Shown here: positions 35,231 through 43,744 of the stretch, one piece after another
Layout of the letters: the number at the start of each line of letters is the position of its first letter
Numbering within the stretch: position 1 is the first letter of the stretch
Assembly (NCBI RefSeq): GCF_001886195.1
Contig: NZ_JXLB01000013.1
Coordinates: 1 to 64,000 of the forward strand
DNA: 64,000 nucleotides
Direction of reading: 5' to 3'
From: Enterococcus ratti
GTDB taxonomy: Bacteria; Bacillota; Bacilli; Lactobacillales; Enterococcaceae
Program-made: the position numbers and the translations under genes
Notes under the pieces: generated by a model
Told to the model about the DNA's origin: nothing
Seen by the model: the letters and a program-made list of their open reading frames with translations, nothing else
Databases searched by the model: none

Positions 35231-36454
35231 TTATACCTCCCCTATTTTTTCAAAAGTAAAGTTTAAGCTTTTTTCATTTAATTCTTGGAGCTGTTTATTT
35301 ATATATTCAATAGTCATGTTCCAAATATATTTATTTGGATCTTGAAAGTCTTCCAGTCCTATCCCTACAAATTTATATTCTGTCGTTAAGCCAGCTCCCT
35401 CATCTTTTGTTAGATAATAAGGTGATTCAAATAAATTAGGCTGATATGGCGTAGCTATTGAAGCTTCTTCTAACTTGATATATTCTATGTTGATTGATCC
35501 ATCTACTATTTGGGAATTACTATCTAAACGTAGATAAGTACGCTCTACTTGTTTCATTTCTACCACGCTACCAGTAACAGAAATAATTTTTGTTTCTCCC
35601 GCTAACATAGCAGATAAGTTCGTTCCCAGTAGAATATTGCCCCCGGGAAATTTTCTATAAGTTAGTCGAATTTTTGATAAGTCTCCTACAAAATCCTCAT
35701 TCACTGTTACCTTAGCAGAAAGCGTATAGGTTGTTTTGGGTTTAATTTGCACAACATTACCTGTTTCAGCACCAAAACCAGAATTTCTGAATGTCAATTT
35801 TACACCTCTATTTTCGTTGACAATTGTTACATTATCTTTTGTTGTAAAATAATCACTAGTTATAGTACTTAATAGATTTGGGTTTCCACTATAGTCATAG
35901 TCTCCAAAGTCGATGCTGTTTGAATAAACTTTCTTAATTTGAGAACAAGAAGTTATTTCATTATCGTTTGTTGTACTAATAGTGCCATCTTCTGTAATCG
36001 AAATATTGGCTCCTGCTTTCAAAATTTTCAAAGACTCTAGCTTCTGTTTCAACTCTTTAGTAAAATTAAAATCTGTTTGCTTAGTTGCAGACAGAATACC
36101 TTCTTCAGTGACTTCTAAAAGTTCACCAACTTTTATACCTCCTAATTTTTCAGCAGTAGCAATTGGTAAAAGATATGTTCCACTTTCACCATTTACAATC
36201 TTTTGAAACATTTCGGCAGTTAAAATACCATCAGTATCTTCGCTTGCGTAAGGTAGTTTGGTAATCGCATTCTCTAATCCTAAATCAGCCTTCGTTAAAA
36301 TGACTGCCCCAGATTTACCGTTAACCGAAAGAACTTTTGACTGTCCCGAGGTAATGTTTTCTAATCCTAAGACTGCAGAAACATGCGTAATTGGCATAAA
36401 TTGACGTTGAACGCCAGATTCATCAGTTTCCATCATTCTCTTTACTTTAACCAT
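35231..36454 (-). CDS. phage baseplate/tail fibre protein
   Basis: 407 residues from the ATG at 36454, which shares one base with the stop codon of the upstream gene; a TTG codon before it is unlikely. The N-terminal 60 residues resemble peptidase-like head-fibre anchors (VNGKSGAVILTKADLGLENA). Residues about 80-130 hold a LGGIKVGELLEV fibre repeat. The remaining 240 residues look like a carbohydrate-binding beta-sandwich (GNVVQIKPKTTYTLSAKV). It ends FTFEKIGEV. A role in host adhesion is likely. Confidence 0.7.
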   Translation of the reverse strand: MVKVKRMMETDESGVQRQFMPITHVSAVLGLENITSGQSKVLSVNGKSGAVILTKADLGLENAITKLPYASEDTDGILTAEMFQKIVNGESGTYLLPIATAEKLGGIKVGELLEVTEEGILSATKQTDFNFTKELKQKLESLKILKAGANISITEDGTISTTNDNEITSCSQIKKVYSNSIDFGDYDYSGNPNLLSTITSDYFTTKDNVTIVNENRGVKLTFRNSGFGAETGNVVQIKPKTTYTLSAKVTVNEDFVGDLSKIRLTYRKFPGGNILLGTNLSAMLAGETKIISVTGSVVEMKQVERTYLRLDSNSQIVDGSINIEYIKLEEASIATPYQPNLFESPYYLTKDEGAGLTTEYKFVGIGLEDFQDPNKYIWNMTIEYINKQLQELNEKSLNFTFEKIGEV

Positions 36455-37362
36455 CAAATCACCCCAACTTTCTCAAGAGTGAATACATTTTGTTTTTCAT
36501 CATCAATGGTGGCTATAACTAATGCTCCTTCGGATATATCACTTTCAATAGTTTCTACTTTTTCTACCTCATGATTCTTAGAAAATAAATCATCTTGTAA
36601 AACATCCACCATTTCAATTTCACCGTATTCGATAGTAAATAAACTTTCTCTCAATTTTTCGAATAAATAATCCATATCTGCAAGCAAACGATTAGAAATT
36701 GAATTGTGTCGTTTTCCTTGAATATCCACTCTCGCATCCATCAATTCCGCAAGCATCGTTCCTCCAGGATCAATTGTTTTTAAAATATCCTTGATTGATT
36801 CAAACCATGCCAAATAGTCTGATTCTTGTCCTTCTCTCCAATCTTGGAAACTGTGTTCCTGTTCTTGTCTCCAATGTTCAAATTCTTCTTTCCTTTCATT
36901 CATCCAGTCCGTAAAATCGCCTTTATTTTCATTAATAAAGTCCGTCATATCCGCAATTAAATCTTCGATTGATTGCCAATAAGAACCCATTTCTCCTTCT
37001 GTTTTTGAAACAGCATTAATGACAAAATAAGAGAAGTCTTGAGTTGTTCCAATCAAGTCTTCTCCTTTAAATATAATGAAATTGGCTGTTTGTCGATGTA
37101 AACACTGCATGGAATATTTATCAAAAATATAGTTAATTTTCCCTTTTTTAGCATCCACAATTTTTGTTTCTAATTGGACTGGATATTTCCCACCTACAAC
37201 TGATTCAAAATATACCTTACATTCTGATAAATCGTAGGGAAGACCATTTTCAACTATAGTCGCTTCCATAACTTCAGTGTTTTTATTGCCTTGTCGAACT
37301 TGAATCATCCCCACGTAATTATAGGGTTCTGTTGTACTTAATATGACATTCCACTTTGCCAT
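36454..37362 (-). CDS. BppU-type baseplate upper protein
   Basis: 302 residues. The first 115 residues are the BppU N-terminal domain (GNKNTEVMEATIVENGLPYD and the following VYFESVVGG). A stretch of four near-perfect 11-residue repeats, F/Y-x-x-W-x-x-E-x-x-x-x, follows at about 147-190. It is presumably a helical stalk. It connects the Tal/Dit hub with the fibres encoded downstream. It ends VFTLEKVGVI. Confidence 0.82.
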   Translation of the reverse strand: MAKWNVILSTTEPYNYVGMIQVRQGNKNTEVMEATIVENGLPYDLSECKVYFESVVGGKYPVQLETKIVDAKKGKINYIFDKYSMQCLHRQTANFIIFKGEDLIGTTQDFSYFVINAVSKTEGEMGSYWQSIEDLIADMTDFINENKGDFTDWMNERKEEFEHWRQEQEHSFQDWREGQESDYLAWFESIKDILKTIDPGGTMLAELMDARVDIQGKRHNSISNRLLADMDYLFEKLRESLFTIEYGEIEMVDVLQDDLFSKNHEVEKVETIESDISEGALVIATIDDEKQNVFTLEKVGVI

Positions 37363-37374
37363 TAAATCACCTCC

Positions 37375-40137
37375 CTATTTTGGTGGTATGACAATGGAAG
37401 AAATTGCACTTGCACTATAATACTGGCGATCTAACTTTCCACAAATCATACCTAACTCTGTATTTTGTTCATAAGTTTGCATACGACCATTAGCTAAGCC
37501 TCGGATAACGCCAGTATGTCCATAAGTTCCATCTGCAAACCATGAACCCACTTGTCCACCTCTTGCCCAATTAATAATTGCACCAACTACTAATTGATCG
37601 TATCTAGGGTTTTGAATCACTTTCCAACCAACAGCAGACCAATCATAGGCAATACCAATATCAGATGCTGCAGAAGTATTTCCTATCACATGAGTTAAAC
37701 CATATTTTGTTCCAGCACCCATGCCACAACCACCCAGATATCCTGAATATTCTGCAGACAAGGCATAACACTGACCATTACCAATTCGTTGTCCAATCAA
37801 AGACTCTAAATGTTTCAGTCCAGCTTCTCCAGTAGCTCCTCCTGGTTTTAAATCTTTAAACTTGTTATACCAGTTCACAGCATAATCTTGACGTTCAGGA
37901 TGTGTCGCTGCCGGACGTTCATAGTTCCGTTCAAAAGCGTATGCTGCTTGTCTTGTATCAGTACAAGCCTTAAATCCATCAAACGTAGTAGGTTGTACCA
38001 CACCCATCCATTGCCCGTTTGTAAATGTCCAAATAAGCAATCGAACTTGTGCATCTACGCTCGTTATTGGTTCTTTAATACCTGCAGCATTAAATAAGTT
38101 TTGAACATAAACTTTTCCATCCCATGTTGCTGGACCAACAAGAGGATATGAAGAACCATCCCACTGGACAATTCCGTAAGCAGGTCCACCAATCTGTACA
38201 GTATCAGGATCAAAAGTTCCTCCTGTTTCTTGTTGAATGTTCCCCAATATTCCACATGCAGATTGTTTCGTAAATCCGTTATTACACAAAATATCGTAAA
38301 TTCTCCAAGCTCTCTTTTCTGCATCTGTTTTTAATTCACTAGGATACCCACCAGTAGATTCTCCACCTCCTGATGGACCACCACCTTGTCCAGGAATTAT
38401 TTCTTTTCCTTTAACTGTAAGTTTTCCTTGTACATCTAAGTCTCCAAAATAAATTGCTTTACCATTTCCTAATAAAACTAATCCTTTACCGACTTTAGGA
38501 GAAATCAAAATATATTTGCCGTCTCCATTTGTACGAATAACTAAAGAATTATCTTCAATAGGTGTGGGAGTAGAAGCTCCAGGAAAAGGATTACCAGCAG
38601 AATCAGTTGTTCCAATCGTTCCAATTGAACTATTAGAATTCCAAAACTCCATTCCTTTTTTGGTTAACTCCATTATTTTCTTTTTGTTATTCCAAATTTG
38701 AAGTAGTCCATTAACTAATTTCAATACATCTCCAGTTTTATTAAAAGAGTTTTGAAAGATATCTGCCTTTATTAATCCTGTTTGAATAAAATTAGCATTA
38801 AACTTACCATCTAAAGTCCATGCGGTATCAAATGGTCCTTGCCACCCTTTTGATGAGAAGCCTATTCCGCTTTTATTTATTCGTAAAACAAGTTTTGCTT
38901 CTTCTAATTTAGGATGATCACAAAAGAATAAATCAGTCGGTCGATTCTTAGGCCACCATATAACATGACCACCATCATTACCAGAAATAATATTGGTGAC
39001 TACATCAATAAAATCACTTGCATATTTTTTACCTGTATACCCTTTTAATGTATTTGATATTTCTTGTTTCTGTTTCTCAAAGAAGGTATATTGTGTATCG
39101 CCGGCTTCTAAAGATTCAACTCGCTCGTTTAAAGAATCATAAATTACTTTAGTTATTTGAGCAGTAATATTAATCTTAAAACGTTCATGAAAAATATCAA
39201 ATGTATCAAATAATCCAACTTCACGAAATTTTTTAAATCGTTTTGCTAAAGCTGTATCTTCCATTTTTCGAATGTTCAATTCAATAGATATATTTGGTTG
39301 ATCACAATTAGGATTCATGGAACTAAAATATTTCTTTGATACTTCATTTAAACTTTTTTGATCTGTAACACCTTGATCTTCTGTAAATTGAACATATTCT
39401 GAATAAATCTCGCCATCATACTTATTGATATTAAGTGAATCTACTGGATTTCCAAATATACGTTCTGTTTCCCCTTCATTATTTTGAACATCTGCATAAG
39501 GAAAAATTCGAGTTAGTAACCCATCAAAATTAGTTTCAACTTTCAAACCAGTTAAATTTTTTCTGTATCTAAAAGTTGTCACATGATCTCTACCTCTTCG
39601 GTTTAATAAAGATAATTTGAATGGCTCATGTTTCATCTCGCCACCAAATATTTGGTTTAAAGAACCCTCTATTCCCTTAATACATTTTAAAGGATTGGAT
39701 ACTTCGATACTTGTTGATCCTACACGAGTAATATCACTAAACAAACGAATATCACTAGATTGATCCATTGATTTTTCTAAACACTTCATTGCTTCTTGAC
39801 AAGTAGCTCGCTCAAATTCTAATTTCTTCACCGCACGATTTCCAAGTTTCATAGTTCTAGATTTTCCGTAAACATATAATAATCCTGTAGCCATATCTTT
39901 ATAATGATTGTAAATATAAAAAATATGAAAATCATCCGTTGCGTTAGGTTTACATTTGATCTGATAATTATGATCTTCTAATTGACTTGAAAATTTAGCA
40001 TTGATTGGAAAACTTAATTCGACAGTATAACTGCCATTTGCTTCCTCTGTCACTAGACATTTTTTACAATCAGATAATATGCCAATACCTCCAGCGGTAA
40101 AATCTGTGTCTGTAGGACTATATAATACTGGTTTCAT
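37375..40137 (-). CDS. tail-associated lysin / tail spike (Tal)
   Basis: 920 residues. The N-terminal 350 or so are a prophage tail endopeptidase-type hub domain that sits at the tail tip (DTDFTAGGIGILSDCKKCLV). A beta-rich middle follows, then a Gly-rich linker at about 585-597. At about 600-760 comes a phage tail lysozyme domain (GILGNIQQETGG, with the catalytic Glu). At about 775-920 comes a CHAP domain with Cys about 786 (GNGQCYALSAEY) and His about 873 (YGHTGVIRG). Two peptidoglycan hydrolase domains would open the wall at injection. The start overlaps the dit stop by 4 bp. Confidence 0.88.
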   Translation of the reverse strand: MKPVLYSPTDTDFTAGGIGILSDCKKCLVTEEANGSYTVELSFPINAKFSSQLEDHNYQIKCKPNATDDFHIFYIYNHYKDMATGLLYVYGKSRTMKLGNRAVKKLEFERATCQEAMKCLEKSMDQSSDIRLFSDITRVGSTSIEVSNPLKCIKGIEGSLNQIFGGEMKHEPFKLSLLNRRGRDHVTTFRYRKNLTGLKVETNFDGLLTRIFPYADVQNNEGETERIFGNPVDSLNINKYDGEIYSEYVQFTEDQGVTDQKSLNEVSKKYFSSMNPNCDQPNISIELNIRKMEDTALAKRFKKFREVGLFDTFDIFHERFKINITAQITKVIYDSLNERVESLEAGDTQYTFFEKQKQEISNTLKGYTGKKYASDFIDVVTNIISGNDGGHVIWWPKNRPTDLFFCDHPKLEEAKLVLRINKSGIGFSSKGWQGPFDTAWTLDGKFNANFIQTGLIKADIFQNSFNKTGDVLKLVNGLLQIWNNKKKIMELTKKGMEFWNSNSSIGTIGTTDSAGNPFPGASTPTPIEDNSLVIRTNGDGKYILISPKVGKGLVLLGNGKAIYFGDLDVQGKLTVKGKEIIPGQGGGPSGGGESTGGYPSELKTDAEKRAWRIYDILCNNGFTKQSACGILGNIQQETGGTFDPDTVQIGGPAYGIVQWDGSSYPLVGPATWDGKVYVQNLFNAAGIKEPITSVDAQVRLLIWTFTNGQWMGVVQPTTFDGFKACTDTRQAAYAFERNYERPAATHPERQDYAVNWYNKFKDLKPGGATGEAGLKHLESLIGQRIGNGQCYALSAEYSGYLGGCGMGAGTKYGLTHVIGNTSAASDIGIAYDWSAVGWKVIQNPRYDQLVVGAIINWARGGQVGSWFADGTYGHTGVIRGLANGRMQTYEQNTELGMICGKLDRQYYSASAISSIVIPPK

Positions 40138-40883
40138 ATCTTAGTTTGCCACCTCGGTTCAATAACAATCTTTTTTACATTACTATTCCAAATAATCCGA
40201 TTCTCACCAGAATCTAAATAAGGATAAACTTGGTTACTTAACAACTTCTTATGTTCATTTACTAAAACACCATCTACCTCACGATAAGTTTCCATCACAT
40301 CTGGATCAGAATCGATTGTAATATCTGAAGTTACATTGGAACATTTTGTCTCTCTTCCATTAATAGAAATTGTCACATTGCCTGATCCATATATTGTAAT
40401 TTTGGGATAAGATGGATATCTTTCTGGATTATAAATTGAACCCTGTTTTTCTAAGATAACAGGGTTCATTCCTAGAACATTTTTTTTGAAAGGAGCAATA
40501 CTTAAATCAAACGAAAAAGGAACTCCTCTTAATGTATGAAAAGTTCCTTCGAAATTTGGTTCATTTATTACAATCGCTTGATAAATATATATCGGATCCC
40601 AATAAGGTACAAAATCTACATATTCTCCTTTTGTATCCAGTGCTTCTGTAATCAAATCTTCATAATATTGAATGTGTTCCAGTGTAGGTGATAAATAAAA
40701 ACAATTTAAAGTTTGTTCAACATTTGTATAGTAACCACCATCGTTAACTGCTAACTTATTTAATCCAGAAACTTCTTCTAAATTAAATACCCTTTTAGCT
40801 TTTTTCTTTTCTGGTCTCTCACAAATAAATGCATTAAATTCTTTACTCCAATGATTTCCGAGTTTAAACCAACCATCAATCAT
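40134..40883 (-). CDS. distal tail protein (Dit)
   Basis: 249 residues from the ATG at 40883; a GTG 9 bp upstream is less likely. The N-terminal ring domain and C-terminal galectin-like fold of Dit proteins are suggested by LEEVSGLNKLAVNDGGYY, LTTR-free YYEDLITEAL and PYPKITIYGSGNVTI-like (here YPSYPKITIYGSGNV). It would form the hexameric hub joining tail tube and Tal. Confidence 0.83.
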   Translation of the reverse strand: MIDGWFKLGNHWSKEFNAFICERPEKKKAKRVFNLEEVSGLNKLAVNDGGYYTNVEQTLNCFYLSPTLEHIQYYEDLITEALDTKGEYVDFVPYWDPIYIYQAIVINEPNFEGTFHTLRGVPFSFDLSIAPFKKNVLGMNPVILEKQGSIYNPERYPSYPKITIYGSGNVTISINGRETKCSNVTSDITIDSDPDVMETYREVDGVLVNEHKKLLSNQVYPYLDSGENRIIWNSNVKKIVIEPRWQTKI

Positions 40884-40888
40884 GATTA

Positions 40889-41569
40889 TCACCCACTAAA
40901 TTCATTTTTATTTTTTAAATCAACAAACTTATACATCAAATATTCAGCAATTTGATCTAATATTTCTTTTGGTAAATTACCATAAGCTGTTAGATGTAAA
41001 TGGATTTCATCTTTTGCTTGTTGTTTAGACAAACCTACATCTACAGCTTTTTGAATATAAGCCATTAGCTTATCTAGAGGCGCAATAGCTTCTTTACCAG
41101 CTTCACCGCCACCTAACAATTTATTTCCAGAAGCGCCAAAAATTGTCGGTTTAGTTAAAATCCCACCATCAGCAAACCATTTTACGTCAATCCCTGATGG
41201 ATAAGAAAATTTTTTACCAAATATTTTATTAGAACTCCATTTCAAACTAAAATGGGGCATTGGTGGAAGTTCAATTTTAGGAATTTTTAATTTTAAAAAT
41301 TTAAACAATTTTTTTATTGCGTTTAATTTATCATCAAAAGATCCGAACATAAAACTAGTAAGTGTTTTTACAGAGTTAGATAGTATCTTAAATGTTGCAT
41401 CTGCAGGACCAGAAAATTGTGCCCAAAATTTTGACCACCATTCTTTTGCCATTGCTAAAATAAGTCCACATCCTAAAAAAGCTGATGCGATATTTAGTAA
41501 ACCTTTCATATCTAGCATTAAACCGCCGATACCGTGGTTACTAGCGTAAAATCCGTCTTTTAGTTTCAT
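40889..41569 (-). pseudogene. tape-measure protein fragment fused to an early-region leader
   Basis: 226 residues that look like the last part of a tape-measure protein: WFADGGILTKPTIFGASGNK, then GEAGKEAIAPLDKL, the standard C-terminal motif. Full tape measures are usually 600-1700 residues. The first 45 or so (MKLKDGFYASNHGIGGL, then a hydrophobic LLNIASAFLGCGLILAMA) look like a separate small membrane protein of the early region. The open frame is therefore probably a deletion chimera, joining about residue 45-50. Ribosome site GGGAGG precedes the ATG at 41569. It may still be translated but cannot serve as a tape measure. Confidence 0.75.
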
Positions 41570-41769
41570 CTCATTTCCTCCCATTTACGATCATCACTTA
41601 ATATCGAAATTCCAAACTTTCGAATAGCGTCACTCGCATCAGCAACACACTGACTTAAAACTTTATATACTTCTTCTGCTGAAACTCCGTATTCTTTTTC
41701 AAACTTCGCCTTCAGTACATTCAGTTCTTGTTCTCTTAGTTTTGTTACTCTGCGGTGTCTGTTGTTCAT
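41566..41769 (-). CDS. small phage early protein
   Basis: 67 residues, basic N-terminus (MNNRHRRVTKLREQEL) and helical throughout. No family recognised. It lies between the MazG-like gene and the truncated tape measure gene, right at the presumed deletion joint. Confidence 0.55.
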   Translation of the reverse strand: MNNRHRRVTKLREQELNVLKAKFEKEYGVSAEEVYKVLSQCVADASDAIRKFGISILSDDRKWEEMR

Positions 41770-42077
41770 TCCGCTTCCTCCAAATCACTCGACTTCACGA
41801 ACACACCATCTACCATCTTCCCTGTGCGTCCTTTGATTTCGTTGTATGCTTGGTTCAGACACTCGTACAAATCCATATCATTTTGCATAGCTAAAATAAT
41901 CAAGGTTACTACTACGTCTCCAATTCCGTCTCTTAAACCATGTTCATCTTTTCTAGCTAGAGAAGCGGCAACTTCCCCAATCTCTTCGATCGTTTTTAAC
42001 ATTTGCTTGCTGGAATCAGCTTGATCCAATCCCTTATCTTTAGCCCACTGCTCTACTTTTGTGATTAGTTCGTCCAT
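41766..42077 (-). CDS. MazG-like nucleotide pyrophosphohydrolase
   Basis: 103 residues of the all-alpha NTP-PPase fold. The metal-binding EEIGEVAASL and DGIGDVVVTL helices are both present. Phage versions are thought to act on nucleotide pools or alarmones during infection. It is translationally coupled to neighbours on both sides by 1-4 bp contacts. Confidence 0.82.
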   Translation of the reverse strand: MDELITKVEQWAKDKGLDQADSSKQMLKTIEEIGEVAASLARKDEHGLRDGIGDVVVTLIILAMQNDMDLYECLNQAYNEIKGRTGKMVDGVFVKSSDLEEAE

Positions 42078-42382
42078 TATTTCTCCTCCAAATATTTAAA
42101 TTGTCGTCCTTTCGAATCAATTCTCTTATCTCTTGCTCTTTTCCAGATAATATTTTTTCTTAAACCAGTTATTCTAGATAGCTGTTCAGCAGTACCTGTC
42201 ACTAAAATTCGATCGCCATGCCAAATTACAATTTTTCTCGTCGTTCTTCGTTTAGTCTCTACATTCCATACGACCTTACCAATTTTTTGGGCTTCTGCAA
42301 CTATTTCTTTGTCTTCTTGCCAAGATTCTGACTCAGTCAATTCAGCTATTCGTTTCATTGCTGCTTTCTTATCCACACTCAT
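42077..42382 (-). CDS. phage early protein, unknown
   Basis: 101 residues, basic, with a possible HTH near the end (RITGLRKNIIWKRARDK) reminiscent of homeodomain-like or response-element binding segments in phage regulatory proteins. No family recognised. It overlaps the small upstream gene by 4 bp. Confidence 0.6.
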   Translation of the reverse strand: MSVDKKAAMKRIAELTESESWQEDKEIVAEAQKIGKVVWNVETKRRTTRKIVIWHGDRILVTGTAEQLSRITGLRKNIIWKRARDKRIDSKGRQFKYLEEK

Positions 42383-42540
42383 TCCTCCAATACATGAATT
42401 TCCCTTCTTAAATTCTCTATGTGCAAATCAATTGCATTTCTAGCAGTTTCATTGATCATCACTGCTTTTGCTTGTTCAAGCTCATCAATCTCACGTTGAA
42501 TACTTCGAATACGCATTTGAATCACTTCTTCTGTTGTCAT
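42379..42540 (-). CDS. small coiled-coil phage protein
   Basis: 53 residues, starting MTTEEVIQMRIRSIQREIDE and helical to the end. The ATG follows GAGGTGG and the stop overlaps the next start as ATGA. Short helical proteins of this kind are common in early phage regions. Function unknown. Confidence 0.6.
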   Translation of the reverse strand: MTTEEVIQMRIRSIQREIDELEQAKAVMINETARNAIDLHIENLRREIHVLEE

Positions 42541-42554
42541 GATGGACCACCTCG

Positions 42555-42776
42555 TTAAAAACGCTCTTCCTTGAACGTATTCCGATATTTTTTAGCTAAA
42601 ATCAACGGAACTTGATATTTATGACAAAACAATTTCGCCTTGATTTTAAAGTCTTTTGTCTGCATCCCTTTCACATCTACGACTTTGACAAGTTTGCCGT
42701 TTTTATAAAATGTGAAGTCAGGAATATACTCGATTTTACGGTACTTCTTCTTTTGTTGGTCTTGCCACACTATCAC
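42555..42776 (-). pseudogene. DUF1064-type nuclease-like protein, N-terminally truncated
   Basis: 73 residues matching the C-terminal two thirds of DUF1064 proteins (YRKIEYIPDFTFYKNGK, VKVVDVKGMQTKDFKIK). The expected N-terminal 40 residues (basic start and the helix before the PDF strand) are missing. The ribosome site AAGGAGG better serves a GTG that opens a different frame, MARPTKEEVP, which stops after ten codons exactly where the DUF1064 frame becomes recognisable. So the gene most likely lost its 5' part by an out-of-frame deletion. Confidence 0.6.
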
Positions 42777-42787
42777 CTCCTTAGATA

Positions 42788-42809
42788 AGCGAGGGGAAAC
42801 TCCCTCGCT
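42788..42809. terminator. stem-loop at end of recT
   Basis: AGCGAGGG pairs with CCCTCGCT around a six-base loop and includes the last base of the recT stop region. It lacks a T-run, so it may be an mRNA-stabilising hairpin rather than a true terminator. Confidence 0.4.
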
Positions 42810-43743
42810 ATAGTGGTGGGTTCATATCATCGAACAATGAATCCTGTTGTTCATCTGTATTTGCTGTTTCTTCGTATTCATCAAACGCTGATGACACGTC
42901 TTCCACTTTTTCTGCTTCTTTACGTTCTGATTCAATTGGTTCTGCATCATTTAAAGTAACTTCTTCTACAAGTTCATTATTTTCATCAAATCGAAAAACT
43001 CTTTCATCAGAAGTAACCGCATTTTGCATTTCTACAGATAAAATTCCCCATTTAGCTAACATGTTACGTAAGACGGTTTTTATCGCCATCGCATCATAAT
43101 TCTCTTTCCACGCTCCAGTTAGCTTTGTTTTATCAAACCCTTTGGCATGTTTGATACGATGAGCTTCTACTTCTTGCTTCGTCCAATAAACAGTTTTTTT
43201 AAACCCATTTAGTAATTCAAAAAATCCAACATAACCGATGACTCGATCAGATTGTTTCGCATTGTAGTCAAACTGCAACTCTTCTGTCAGAGGATTCCAT
43301 TCAATTAATTGCCCTTCATAAATTTCTATTGCATTAAGTGCTTTGTATTGTCCAGAACGTTGTGCTAACTGAATATAGCCTTTGTATCCTAGGATGAATT
43401 GGGCTTCGTTATGCGTAATCCAATCTTTTCCTACCTTTTCTTTCCGATTAAATGGAACAATATAGGCATAGCCTAAATTTTTATCTATTGGTAAATCCAT
43501 CGTCGCTGCTTTTAAAGCAGAAGCGATGATAGTCATCGGCTCTGCTTTAGATAAATAATCATCGCCACCAACTAACGTTAAAAGAGAACCCATAAAAGCA
43601 TCTGATTTTTCGTGTAAAATATCATTGAATTTCTTTTTCATAGCTGGCTGACTCATCAATGTTTTAAAACCTAATTTTGAAACATCCACTGCTTGATTGT
43701 TTTGTTCTGTTAGCTGATTCTTTAAATCTTTACTTGTTGCCAT
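42808..43743 (-). CDS. recT: RecT-family single-strand annealing protein
   Basis: 311 residues. The core (about 30-225) shows family features QPAMKKKFNDILHE, ALKAATMDLPIDKNLGYAYI and the GYKGYIQLAQRSGQYKALN stretch. The acidic C-terminal 60 residues (DEYEETANTDEQQDSLFDD) are typical. It promotes annealing of complementary single strands and works with the exonuclease encoded just upstream (43745-44686). One base separates the two genes. Confidence 0.92.
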   Translation of the reverse strand: MATSKDLKNQLTEQNNQAVDVSKLGFKTLMSQPAMKKKFNDILHEKSDAFMGSLLTLVGGDDYLSKAEPMTIIASALKAATMDLPIDKNLGYAYIVPFNRKEKVGKDWITHNEAQFILGYKGYIQLAQRSGQYKALNAIEIYEGQLIEWNPLTEELQFDYNAKQSDRVIGYVGFFELLNGFKKTVYWTKQEVEAHRIKHAKGFDKTKLTGAWKENYDAMAIKTVLRNMLAKWGILSVEMQNAVTSDERVFRFDENNELVEEVTLNDAEPIESERKEAEKVEDVSSAFDEYEETANTDEQQDSLFDDMNPPL

Positions 43744-43744
43744 A

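Noticed and set aside
32123-41569. Tail-tip plus lysis genes as a functional tailocin
   Set aside because: A tailocin needs major tail protein, sheath or tube and a complete tape measure. None is present and the tape measure is a fragment.
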